From the NCBI RefSeq assembly GCF_021596945.1, contig NZ_CP063779.1:1211592-1275591 (forward strand): DNA of 64,000 bases. The letters are read 5' to 3'. The stretch's first letter is position 1, and each line of letters opens with the position of its first letter. Under the pieces are notes generated by a model. It made no database searches. It was given only the letters and a program-made list of their open reading frames with translations, and was not told the origin of the DNA. Positions 46,354 through 54,729 of the stretch are shown here, piece after piece. The stretch comes from Mongoliitalea daihaiensis. GTDB lineage: Bacteria; Bacteroidota; Bacteroidia; Cytophagales; Cyclobacteriaceae. A program made the position numbers and the translations under genes.

Positions 46354-48540
46354 ATGAGACAATTGGTAATGCTTTTTTTTATTTCATTCCTTTTTCCATG
46401 GAGGGTAATAGGACAAGAAATTACGGAAGCATCAGGAACATCAGCGATTGCTTTTGATAAAGTTTATCTTCATACCGACAGGCCCCACTACTTTTTAAAA
46501 GATACTATTTGGATTAAGGCTTATGCTTGGTCGGCGGTTGCTGGTGAAGGATTGCGACCTTCAACTAGTCAAACATTGTACCTAGCGCTTAAGAATCAAC
46601 AGACTGGCGAGTCCTTAGTTCAAACGGCTGTATTATTGGATGAGGGTATGGGTTCTGCCCAGATAGCCTTGGCGGACGTTCCGGTGGGGGATTATGTTTT
46701 GCTGGCGCAAAGTGAGTCCATGCGTGCATGGGAATCGGACTATACGTTTCAACGTCCCATTCGAGTATCAGAAGTGGGAGCTGTCAGCCTAGTCCGGGGA
46801 TCCACTGCCTCCAAACAGACTATTCCCTTACCTTATCAAAATGGTTTGAGGATCGGTCTGACTTCTTCTGAGGGAAATTATCAGCTAATCATTGATCGGA
46901 CCAAAGAACAAGCGGAAAGCGTCTTTCAGTTGATAGGCTTGCAGCATGGGAAACCTATGTACGAGCAAATTTTATCCTTACAGGAGGGAAAAAACGTCCA
47001 TAGCTTGGACTCAGAAATGTTCTTACCCGGATTAGCAGATTTTGCATTAGTCAATGAACAGGGAGACATTGTTGCGGAAAGACCAGTTTATTTTCATCCC
47101 CAAGCGATTCCAACCTTGAAGATTTCCACAGATAGGGAAAACTATCGTCCACGTGAACGTGTGCAGGTATTGTTACACATACTAGATGAATTCGGTGAAG
47201 GATTGGAGGCTGATTTTTCAGTTACTGTGGTGGATTCCAAACAAGTGAGTTGGCCAGATGATATGAGCACAATCGTTACAGAGATGGAGCTTGGATCAAC
47301 CCTCAATGTACCGTACATTTTTTCTCCACACGTATTTGAAAAAGATCTAGATAATGCTACCAAAGAAATAAATAATCTAATTGCTTCTAGTCAAAGTTTG
47401 ACAGCCTTGTCGAGGTATACAGCTCAAGAAGGGGGAACATTTGTAGAATATTCCGGTATCAAGCTCAGCGGTGTAGTCAAAGAAAAAGATGGGAAATTTT
47501 TTGAAAAAGGGACAAATTTGGATTTTCTTATTTTTCCCAATCAGGGCAGTCCTATTATGGCCTCATCAATGGTAGGTGATGACGGAAGGTTTTTGGTAGA
47601 GGATGTCATGTTTCAAGGAAATGCAGCGGTGCTAACTAGTCGGTCAGGAAAAGAGGGTAAGAAGAATTTTTCTGAATTTTTAGAAGCAACGCAGGTCACT
47701 TTCGAACCTATATCTTTACCTGCTCCCAACTTACTTACTCACTACAAAGCGGTGAAAGAGGTGAATAGTTTGGATGATATCCGTCGGTATTCGGTTATTC
47801 GGAATTCCCGGATGGAGGAGCGCGTGATTGATTTGGATACGCTGACCATTGAAAGACAATCTATGACCTTTGGGTTTACAGATCGCACATCACTTTATCT
47901 AAATCAACCCGATATTCGGTTAGAAATACCTGAGAAAGGATTTGAAAATCTTAATTTCTTCCAATATATCAGAGGAAGAGTTCCTGGATTGAACATGGTC
48001 GGAGATGTGAATGATATAGGGAACCCTCCGCTCTTATTTTTTAGAAACTCACAGTTTACCAATAGAAACCCAGGAAATAATCCGGGGGCCCTTTTTTTAA
48101 TTGATGGAGTTGTGGCGAATAGATTTATGGTTGCTCCCTTAATGATGAGAGATATTGAGCAAGTAGATATTTTAAATTCTGTCGCCAGTCAAACAGCGGT
48201 GGGCATTCAAACAAAAGGTGCAGGGGTGATCAATATTTTGACCAGGAGAGCTAGTCCAATGAATAGCTTCAGCAAAGAAAATGTGGCACTTGCCAGGGGT
48301 TATCAAGAATCAGTCAGATTCCCAATCAATCAAGAAGGGAGCCTTGAAAAAGATATTTTCAAGGCCAATTGGAATGCAACAGTTTTTTGGAATCCCTATT
48401 TAGAAACGGATTTCGAAGGGATAGGAAACTTCGAATTTGTATTAAATGATTTACAGTCTGAATTGAAGATCATCGTTGAAGGAATGAGTAAAACGGGTCA
48501 ACCAATTTTTGGGAGTTATACTATTCAAGTAAAGGAATGA
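46354..48540 (+). CDS. Secreted macroglobulin-like/TonB-plug-like protein (paralogue B)
   Basis: This 728-residue paralogue of the preceding protein has the same order: signal peptide, AFDKVYLHTDRPHYFLKDT, STDRENYRPRERVQV, a variable middle, FFQYIRGRVPG with ALFLIDGVVANRFM, and a C-terminal ATVFWNPYLETDFEG. Similarity is very high over roughly the first 310 residues, weak over about 310-460, and moderate after that. The bases just before both start codons are also alike (AGATTATGAG or AAGATTATGAG). The duplication therefore included the translation start. Its stop overlaps the next start codon as ATGA. Confidence 0.85.
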   Translation: MRQLVMLFFISFLFPWRVIGQEITEASGTSAIAFDKVYLHTDRPHYFLKDTIWIKAYAWSAVAGEGLRPSTSQTLYLALKNQQTGESLVQTAVLLDEGMGSAQIALADVPVGDYVLLAQSESMRAWESDYTFQRPIRVSEVGAVSLVRGSTASKQTIPLPYQNGLRIGLTSSEGNYQLIIDRTKEQAESVFQLIGLQHGKPMYEQILSLQEGKNVHSLDSEMFLPGLADFALVNEQGDIVAERPVYFHPQAIPTLKISTDRENYRPRERVQVLLHILDEFGEGLEADFSVTVVDSKQVSWPDDMSTIVTEMELGSTLNVPYIFSPHVFEKDLDNATKEINNLIASSQSLTALSRYTAQEGGTFVEYSGIKLSGVVKEKDGKFFEKGTNLDFLIFPNQGSPIMASSMVGDDGRFLVEDVMFQGNAAVLTSRSGKEGKKNFSEFLEATQVTFEPISLPAPNLLTHYKAVKEVNSLDDIRRYSVIRNSRMEERVIDLDTLTIERQSMTFGFTDRTSLYLNQPDIRLEIPEKGFENLNFFQYIRGRVPGLNMVGDVNDIGNPPLLFFRNSQFTNRNPGNNPGALFLIDGVVANRFMVAPLMMRDIEQVDILNSVASQTAVGIQTKGAGVINILTRRASPMNSFSKENVALARGYQESVRFPINQEGSLEKDIFKANWNATVFWNPYLETDFEGIGNFEFVLNDLQSELKIIVEGMSKTGQPIFGSYTIQVKE

Positions 48541-49667
48541 AACGACTGATCATTTTTCTTTTTTGGATTACATTGGGCTATTCGGCAACTTGTGCACAAG
48601 GTTTGGTAAGAGGACTTGTTTTGGACCATGATACGCAAGAACCATTACCATTTGCTACTGTCTTTTTATCCAATACCACCTTTGGACAAGTTACCGACAA
48701 GGATGGGAAATTCAGTATTGCCTCTGTGCCTGCTGGCGAATACGAGATCATTGTAAGTTTCATGGGTTATCAAACCTTCCAGCAATTGATTGAGATAAAA
48801 AATGACATACCCTTGCAGCTCGAACTTCGTGTAAAACCCACGGTGGTGGATCTGCAGGAAAAGCTAGTTGAGGAGAAAAGAGACAAATCCTGGTACAAGA
48901 ATTTGAAGATTTTTGAACAGTATTTTTTGGGCACGAGTATGAATGCAAAAAAGAGTGTGATTCTTAATCCCAACGTACTGATTATGGATGATCAGCAAAA
49001 ACCAGGCTACCTGTTGGTCTCTGCAAAAGAACCGATCATGATTGAAAATCCAAACCTCGGATATCAGATTAGCTTTGTACTAAAATCCTTTGAGTGCAAT
49101 CCAAAAGAGGAGCGTTGGAGCTACTACGGCTATCCTTATTTTGAAGAATTGGAAGTTCCCGTCCGGAGAAAGAGCCGTATTTCCAAAAATCGAGACAGGG
49201 CATACTATGGCAGTTTGACTCATTTTTTGCAAGCGGTCTACCAGGATAGCCTTGAGAAGGAAGGCTTCGAAGTGTACTTGGTCAATCGGATAAAAGGAGA
49301 AGATCAGCTCTATCAAGAAGTGGTGTCAGATGTACAAGTAAATCCCATGGATATGGTACTCCGAGATGAAGAAGGAAACACATTCTTCCATTACAGAAAA
49401 CCCATTTTTGTGCGATACAATCATGAAACAGAAGAGATCGCTTTCAGTATGCGCTACAATCAGGATAGGGCTCCCATACAAACCAGCAAGTTTATCTTGT
49501 TGGTGCACAGGATTCGATTGGAGTCGGATGGAAGATATTTCCCTGCTTCTGGAATTTATACGGAAGGATACATGGCTTGGGAGCGGGTTGCTGATTTAAT
49601 GCCATACGGCTATACAGCATCCATGCAACGGGAGAACAATAGCACAGAAAAAGGCCTTGGAAATTGA
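48537..49667 (+). CDS. Secreted carboxypeptidase-regulatory-like domain protein
   Basis: This 376-residue protein has a signal peptide (FLFWITLGYSATCAQG). A CarboxypepD_reg-like Ig domain (about 22-95) follows with LVRGLVLDHDTQEPLPFATV, GQVTDKDGKFSIASVPAG and EIIVSFMGYQTFQQ. Residues 100-376 have no family I recognise: basic and aromatic-rich, with SWYKNLKIFEQYFLGTS and GSLTHFLQAVYQDSLEKEGF, resembling the uncharacterised tails of many Bacteroidota proteins of this layout. Translation is coupled to paralogue B (ATGA). The three genes probably act together in the envelope. A terminator hairpin overlaps its 3' end. Confidence 0.85.
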   Translation: MKRLIIFLFWITLGYSATCAQGLVRGLVLDHDTQEPLPFATVFLSNTTFGQVTDKDGKFSIASVPAGEYEIIVSFMGYQTFQQLIEIKNDIPLQLELRVKPTVVDLQEKLVEEKRDKSWYKNLKIFEQYFLGTSMNAKKSVILNPNVLIMDDQQKPGYLLVSAKEPIMIENPNLGYQISFVLKSFECNPKEERWSYYGYPYFEELEVPVRRKSRISKNRDRAYYGSLTHFLQAVYQDSLEKEGFEVYLVNRIKGEDQLYQEVVSDVQVNPMDMVLRDEEGNTFFHYRKPIFVRYNHETEEIAFSMRYNQDRAPIQTSKFILLVHRIRLESDGRYFPASGIYTEGYMAWERVADLMPYGYTASMQRENNSTEKGLGN

Positions 49668-49685
49668 GTACCAAGGCCTTTTTTA
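49651..49685. terminator. Terminator hairpin overlapping the stop codon
   Basis: AAGGCCTTGG (49651-49660) and CCAAGGCCTT (49671-49680) form a perfect 10-base-pair stem with a 10-base loop, followed by TTTTATT. The stop codon at 49665-49667 lies in the loop. A-rich sequence on the other side lets it serve the convergent M1 peptidase gene as well. Confidence 0.9.
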
Positions 49686-49703
49686 TTCACAAAATTTCAG
49701 CAA

Positions 49704-52037
49704 TTATCTTCTATTACGTGCGCGTTTCATGGGGTTGTCTCCGGAGGACACACCTCTTGCACCACCTGCACCTTTGAACATTTCAAATCTGCTTGGTACA
49801 AATTGTCTTGGCCAATAATTGTTACTTTCATCGATATCGGCAGTTTCACGCAAAGGATCTAACACGATATGGCTGACTTCTTTTTTCTTTGCAAAAACCT
49901 TAGTTACCTGCGTTTCATTCAATCTCCAGATTTGTGCAGGAATGTGCTCAATTTCTGAAGTACCATCGGTGTAGTTGAATTGAATAATCAATGGCATCAC
50001 CAAGCCTCCTTCATTTCGGAATGTCATCTCATAGAAGTTCATCCCAGAATTGAGCAATTCTTTTTCTTTCGTGCTGAGGCGATCCATAAAGTCTTTGTAT
50101 GCTTTCTCATCATCTGGTGTTACTGTGAACGGGTTATAACTGTTATAGAAATCCCGCGTAGCAGGGTCTCTTTCTAACACTGTTTGCGGAATATCTTTCA
50201 TATTTCGCTCCACACCCACATGATACGCCTCACGTTCGGCATCTTTTTGCTGGTCCGCTTTCTTTTGAGCAGGTGTGCGGTTATCCAATTTAAACCAACG
50301 AACTTGGTCAATGGAAATATCGACAGCTTCTGTTCCAAAGAACCAACCTCTCCAAAACCAATCCAAGTCAATACCAGAGGCGTCTTCCATGGTTCGGAAG
50401 AAATCATCTGGAGTAGGGTGCTTAAACATCCAACGCTGTGAGTACTCTTTGAAAGCAAAGTCAAATAACTCTCTGCCCATAACAGTTTCTCGTAGAATAT
50501 TCAACGCAGTAGCAGGTTTTGCATAAGCATTGGGTCCAAATTGGATGATGTTTTCAGAGTTGGTCATGATAGGTTCCAACAATCTTTTTTCCGAAGCCAT
50601 GTAAGGGGCAATTTTGTGTGCTGGTCCTCTTCGGGAAGGATAGTTTCTGTCCCACTCCTGCTCTGCTAAATATTGCAAAAAGGTATTTAAACCCTCATCC
50701 ATCCAAGACCACTGTCTTTCGTCAGAGTTGACAATCATCGGGAAATAATTGTGCCCTACTTCGTGAATAATAACTGATATCATCCCATACTTTACCGCAT
50801 CTGAGTAGGTGCCATCTTCGTCCGGTCTTCCATAGTTGAAGCAAATCATCGGGTACTCCATACCATTGGACCCTTCTACAGAGATGGCCACTGGATAGGG
50901 ATAATCAAAGGTACGAGCAGAGTAAGATTGGAGTGTATGTGCGACTACACGAGTAGAATATTGCTCCCATAATGGATTGCCTTCTTTACCATAGTAAGAC
51001 ATGGCCATTACGTCTTTTCCGCCTTGTTTCACAGCCATGGCATCCCAGATGAATTTTCTAGAGGAAGTCCAAGCAAAATCACGGACATTTTCAGCGTGGA
51101 AAACCCATGTTTTTTTGTCTTTTGCTTTTTGCTTTTCCAAACGTTCTGCCTCCGCTTGGGTACGGATGACGACGGGTTTGTCGTAGGTTTTTTGTGCCTG
51201 ATTCCAACGCTGCATTTCTGTGGAGGACAAAACCTCTGATGCATTTTGGAGAACACCCGTGGCACCTACCATGTGGTCCGCAGGAACGGTGATTTTTACT
51301 TTATAATCTCCAAAAACCAAGGCAAATTCTCCTCTGCCAACAAATTCCTTATGCTGCCAACCTTCAAAATCGGAGTAAACAGCCATTCTTGGGAACCATT
51401 CTGCCATGGTGTAGAGGTAGTTACCATCTTTAGGGAAAAACTCGTAACCTGGACGTCCACCGATGAAGCTCATTCTATCATGGATATTAAAACTCCAATC
51501 CATGGTAAATTCTGTAGTTTCACCTGGCTTTAGAGGCTCCGGTAAATCCACACGCATCATCGTTTTGACAATGGTAACTGGGATATCTTGACCTGCAAGG
51601 TTTTTGACGTTGCTGATTTTAAGCCCTAAATCCATATCATGCCACAGAATGCTTTCCAATTGACGCAAGTTCATGCGTGGATTGATGCGGCTTTCAGCAA
51701 TTTTAGGGGTATTGGAATCTTTGTCCCGCTCATTTTGGTCCAACTGAATCCAGAGGTATTTCAATTCGTCGGGTGAATTGTTGATGTAGGTGATTTTTTG
51801 CCAGCCTTTGATGGATTGATTATCGTCATTGAGTTCAACCTCAATCTCATGATTAGCCTGTTGCTGCCAGTACATATGCCCCGGAGCACCGGATGCGGTG
51901 CGGTAGACATTGGGAGAGCGAAGAACAGTCCCTAACTGTTCGAATCGTTCTGCATGGTTTTGTTCAGTTCTTTGGGCTTGAGAAGGCATTGCAAAAATAG
52001 CCGATGCCATAGCCGCTAGAAGTAAATGTTTCTTCAT
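49704..52037 (-). CDS. M1 family zinc metallopeptidase
   Basis: This 777-residue protein starts at the ATG at 52037, which opens a clean signal peptide (HLLLAAMASAIFAMPSQAQ). The zinc site is VIIHEVGHNYF, with the third ligand in WMDEGLNTF 18 residues later (HExxH-x18-E). The substrate loop reads GSNGMEYPMICFN in place of the aminopeptidase GAMEN. It is probably a periplasmic or secreted aminopeptidase-like enzyme. The C-terminal part (about 570-770) includes a Lys/Arg-rich loop and a final Gly/Arg-rich tail (GAGGARG). HupE/UreJ and DUF6702 genes lie directly upstream, an arrangement I associate with Bacteroidota. Confidence 0.94.
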   Translation of the reverse strand: MKKHLLLAAMASAIFAMPSQAQRTEQNHAERFEQLGTVLRSPNVYRTASGAPGHMYWQQQANHEIEVELNDDNQSIKGWQKITYINNSPDELKYLWIQLDQNERDKDSNTPKIAESRINPRMNLRQLESILWHDMDLGLKISNVKNLAGQDIPVTIVKTMMRVDLPEPLKPGETTEFTMDWSFNIHDRMSFIGGRPGYEFFPKDGNYLYTMAEWFPRMAVYSDFEGWQHKEFVGRGEFALVFGDYKVKITVPADHMVGATGVLQNASEVLSSTEMQRWNQAQKTYDKPVVIRTQAEAERLEKQKAKDKKTWVFHAENVRDFAWTSSRKFIWDAMAVKQGGKDVMAMSYYGKEGNPLWEQYSTRVVAHTLQSYSARTFDYPYPVAISVEGSNGMEYPMICFNYGRPDEDGTYSDAVKYGMISVIIHEVGHNYFPMIVNSDERQWSWMDEGLNTFLQYLAEQEWDRNYPSRRGPAHKIAPYMASEKRLLEPIMTNSENIIQFGPNAYAKPATALNILRETVMGRELFDFAFKEYSQRWMFKHPTPDDFFRTMEDASGIDLDWFWRGWFFGTEAVDISIDQVRWFKLDNRTPAQKKADQQKDAEREAYHVGVERNMKDIPQTVLERDPATRDFYNSYNPFTVTPDDEKAYKDFMDRLSTKEKELLNSGMNFYEMTFRNEGGLVMPLIIQFNYTDGTSEIEHIPAQIWRLNETQVTKVFAKKKEVSHIVLDPLRETADIDESNNYWPRQFVPSRFEMFKGAGGARGVSSGDNPMKRARNRR

Positions 52038-52077
52038 ATAGGTTAGTGATTGCTTCGTTGATGGAAACAGCAAGATA

Positions 52078-52101
52078 CTACATGAATTTTAATTCATGTA
52101 G
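52078..52101. promoter_or_regulatory. Perfect palindrome between the hupE-like and M1 peptidase genes
   Basis: CTACATGAATT (52078-52088) and AATTCATGTAG (52091-52101) are perfect inverted repeats around TT. It sits 41 bases upstream of the M1 start and 30 bases after the HupE-like stop. No T-run follows on the minus strand (TATCTTGC), so an operator is as likely as a terminator. Confidence 0.4.
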
Positions 52102-52130
52102 AATTTTACAGTAAAGGCGGATTTTTTTGA

Positions 52131-52712
52131 TTACCAGAATTTTGTTTCCAGAATCATCATGATGGCCATCCCCAACACAACGGAAGAAATTACCAAAGTC
52201 CAATCCTTGCGATTAATACCAATCACTCCCACCAAAATCATGGAGCTCAATAAAAAAAGCCCAACTATGACTAATTGGCCCACTTCCAAACCAAGGTTAA
52301 ATGCCAATAGCGGTTGGAAAATGGAGGCTTCTTTTCCTAGCAAAGAGCGTAAATAATTACTAAATCCTAATCCATGAATTAAGCCAAAAATCAGCGCAAA
52401 GAAGTAATTCAATTGTACACCTCTGCCATTGCTGGGCTTGGGTTTGAATATGTTGCTGAGAGCTGTAATTGCGATGGTTACTGGGATCAAAAATTCGATC
52501 AGATCAGCATTTACCTTTAGTACATTCAAAGTAGCCAAAGCTAAGGTAATGGAGTGACCAACGGTAAATGCAGTCACTAAAATGATGATTTTTTTCCAAT
52601 CTCTTCCAAGGTAAATTGCACAGAGAGCGATTACAAATAGGATATGGTCAAAGCCATCCAAGTCCAAAATATGTTGGATTCCTAATTGAAAATATAACTG
52701 AAATTGATTCAT
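52131..52712 (-). CDS. HupE/UreJ family membrane protein
   Basis: This 193-residue protein has about six membrane helices. The N-terminal motif is GIQHILDLDGFDHILFVIAL, typical of HupE/UreJ_2 (PF13795), followed by VTAFTVGHSITLALA and GLIHGLGFSNYLRSLLG. The family includes nickel and possibly other metal carriers. In Bacteroidota many members sit beside M1 peptidase and DUF6702 genes and have no known substrate. Conserved His/Asp residues in helix 1 (HxxxxxGxDH) would be the metal site. It is divergent from the DUF6702 gene with 78 bases between them. Confidence 0.9.
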   Translation of the reverse strand: MNQFQLYFQLGIQHILDLDGFDHILFVIALCAIYLGRDWKKIIILVTAFTVGHSITLALATLNVLKVNADLIEFLIPVTIAITALSNIFKPKPSNGRGVQLNYFFALIFGLIHGLGFSNYLRSLLGKEASIFQPLLAFNLGLEVGQLVIVGLFLLSSMILVGVIGINRKDWTLVISSVVLGMAIMMILETKFW

Positions 52713-52790
52713 TTGCTGAAATGTAGGGTTTCTAAGTCGAAGCTTCCGATTATTAATTAACTTGCAAAGAAAATAAATAAAGCCATTCCA

Positions 52791-53279
52791 ATGCCACTAA
52801 ATTTGATTTTCGTTCTCTTTATTTCCTTCAAGATTGCATTGCATCCCTTCTATATCAGCTTGACTGAAATACGGTACAATGAACAAACTAAGTCCTTGGA
52901 AATCGCTCAAAAGATTTTTTGGGATGATTTGGAAGTAGCTCTTGGCGAATTGAATCAAACGAAGATTAACTTCTTGAAGCCTGAAAATCAGGAGCATTTG
53001 GACCAAATGATCGAGGCTTATTTGCTGAAGCATAATCAAATCATTGTCAACAATCAAAAAGTAAAGTTGGCGTATTTGGGTTATGAAGTGGAGGAAGATG
53101 CGGCTTGGTTTTACCTAGAGGCTCCACGGATCAATTCCCCAAAAAGAGTAGAAATTCAATCCGATATTTTGATCGAGCAATTTCCTGGACAGCAGAATAT
53201 CATCAACTTCTTTGTTGGCAACAAACCAAAAAGCTTGATTTTGCAAAAAGGGAAAGAACGGGGGACACTTAGTTTCTAA
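52791..53279 (+). CDS. DUF6702 family small secreted protein
   Basis: This 162-residue protein starts with a hydrophobic signal (LIFVLFISFKIALHP). It then has FYISLTEIRYNEQTKSLEIAQKIFWDDLE, split here as the pattern HPFYISLTEI followed by LEIAQKIFWDDLE. This matches DUF6702, whose members are small exported proteins encoded next to HupE/UreJ and M1 peptidases. The ending is VEIQSDILIEQFPGQQNII, with a Lys-rich tail. No catalytic residue is apparent. Neighbour linkage suggests that the three genes work in one exported system. Confidence 0.75.
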   Translation: MPLNLIFVLFISFKIALHPFYISLTEIRYNEQTKSLEIAQKIFWDDLEVALGELNQTKINFLKPENQEHLDQMIEAYLLKHNQIIVNNQKVKLAYLGYEVEEDAAWFYLEAPRINSPKRVEIQSDILIEQFPGQQNIINFFVGNKPKSLILQKGKERGTLSF

Positions 53280-53341
53280 ATCCAACTTCGGAAGTGTTCA
53301 CGCAAAGGGGAAGCTAAGCCGCAGTGTTTGAGTTTGTCATA

Positions 53342-53520
53342 AAATCTAAATTTGAAAAGTCCACGAATGGCACGAATGACACGAAAGAATATTCGCTAGA
53401 CTTTTGGGATTTAAATTGAATTTATTCGTTTAATCAAGTTTTTAAATTTTTGCGCATGGCTTACGATTACACGAATCCCTAAAATCTAAAATCTACCCTC
53501 TAAAATTTAAAATTGAAAAG
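53342..53520. repeat. Long intergenic repeat, copy 1
   Basis: This is a noncoding unit of about 180 bases. It starts AAATCTAAATTTGAAAAGTC, passes through CGCTAGACTTTTGGGATTT and TTTTTAAATTTTTGCG, then CACGAATCCCTAAAATCT, and ends CTAAAATTTAAAATTGAAAA. It recurs nearly unchanged at 53641-53810. No open frame runs through it. Confidence 0.85.
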
Positions 53521-53640
53521 GTCCACAGATTTCTCAGAATAGCACAGATGGATTTTTTCACGCAACGATCGCCAAGACTTATCGCAACGCTCGCAACATA
53601 GGAATTTACGCCTAAACCAAATCTAAAATCTACCTTCTTA

Positions 53641-53810
53641 AATTTTAAATAAAAAAGGTCCACGAATGACACAAAAGGACATTTGCTAGACTTTTAAGAT
53701 TTCAATGGAATTTATGCGTTTGAACAGATTTTTAAATTTTTGCGCAGAGCTTACGATTACACGAATCCCTAAAATCTAAACTCTACCCTCTAAAATCTAA
53801 AATTGAAAAG
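53641..53810. repeat. Long intergenic repeat, copy 2
   Basis: This is the second copy of the unit at 53342-53520, with scattered substitutions and a shorter start (TCCACGAATGACACAAAAGG). The spacer between copies (53521-53640) holds CACAGATTTCTCAGAATAGC and CGCAACGCTCGCAAC phrases. A third truncated copy begins at 53811 and is lost after about 30 bases. Confidence 0.85.
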
Positions 53811-54113
53811 TCCACGAATGACACGAAAGTATATGTTCCTGGGATTTTGGGTTGACGTTCCATAGAAGCGGGTTCAAACCTGCGGAAATGAATTGTGCCC
53901 TTCTCATATTTCACGGATTAAAACCGGGGTAATTGATGGAGTTAACTAGTTGAATCGTAATTTCTCTCCTTAGGCACAAATTTTTCAATACTGATTTTTC
54001 TGCGCTTTCCGTGTATTCTGCGAACTGTCTTGGTTCTTGATTCTTGGCTCTTGTTTCCAGCTAGCTTCTCGTCTCTCGCTCCTGCTTGCAGCAGGCAAGT
54101 CTAAACTCTCCTC
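53811..54113. other. Noncoding tail of the repeat region
   Basis: No gene is visible here. The stretch holds the truncated third repeat start and a low-complexity TTGGTTCTTGATTCTTGGCT-type segment near 54030-54060. CTGCTTGCAGCAGG at 54083-54096 is a small palindrome. Such phrases are frequent between genes in Cytophagales. Confidence 0.5.
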
Positions 54114-54626
54114 TCATCTCTTCATCACCGTCCCGCATTTTCCACACCTCGTATTTGCTGGATTGGACCAGAAGCGCTCCATGATGGGGGGAAGTTGAGA
54201 TACGATATCCGTGATTTCCTGGTATTCTTCGTAGAGTTTATTTCCGCAGTTTTCACAATGCCAAATAAAACCATCTTTTTCACCGGGTTTTCGGTAGCGC
54301 TCCATGACCAACCCGATGGTATTCGCTGGACGGCGTGGAGAATGAGGAGTTCGTGCAGGTAACAAAAACATCTCTCCTGCCTTGATTTCAATATCACGGA
54401 CCTGTTCGTCTTCCACGATTTTGAGGGTAATATTCCCTTCCACTTGGTAAAAAAACTCTTCCCCTTCATTGTAATGGAAGTCTTTCCTTGAATTGGGGCC
54501 TCCTACGACCATCACAATGAAATCATCGTTGCCTTTATACATGACCTGATTCCCAATAGGTGGCTTCAATAAATGGCGGTTGTCTTCAATCCATTGATGA
54601 AAGTTGATAGGTTTAGCGATTGGCAT
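54114..54626 (-). CDS. nbaC: 3-hydroxyanthranilate 3,4-dioxygenase
   Basis: This 170-residue cupin enzyme has the iron ligands in DFHYNEGEEFFYQVEG (His and Glu near 51-57) and PARTPHSPRRP (His near 94). RPANTIGLVMERYR, the substrate arginine region, follows. The C-terminus has a rubredoxin-like metal site, CENCG and CGKCG, as in bacterial enzymes of this family. It opens the ring of 3-hydroxyanthranilate toward quinolinate, in tryptophan catabolism or NAD synthesis. No other kynurenine-pathway gene is in this window. The gene is divergent from the dipeptidase gene. Confidence 0.96.
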   Translation of the reverse strand: MPIAKPINFHQWIEDNRHLLKPPIGNQVMYKGNDDFIVMVVGGPNSRKDFHYNEGEEFFYQVEGNITLKIVEDEQVRDIEIKAGEMFLLPARTPHSPRRPANTIGLVMERYRKPGEKDGFIWHCENCGNKLYEEYQEITDIVSQLPPIMERFWSNPANTRCGKCGTVMKR

Positions 54627-54650
54627 AGTGAATTCGTTTTTCCGTTAAAC

Positions 54651-54680
54651 AAAGAAAAGCCCCGAATTTGTTTAAACCAA
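54651..54680 (-). promoter_or_regulatory. Candidate promoter for the dioxygenase gene
   Basis: On the minus strand TTG (54680-54678), 19 bases, then TTTCTTTG (54658-54651) fits the TTG-N19-TAnnTTTG pattern with one mismatch. The start codon follows 24 bases downstream. Confidence 0.35.
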
Positions 54681-54729
54681 TTTTTTATCTGTGTAAAATG
54701 ACGGAACTTTGAAGTCAAATAATCACCCT

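Noticed and set aside
50184..51265. Several plus-strand frames of 60-90 codons inside the M1 peptidase gene
   Set aside because: They are antisense to a complete peptidase gene and lack recognisable features.
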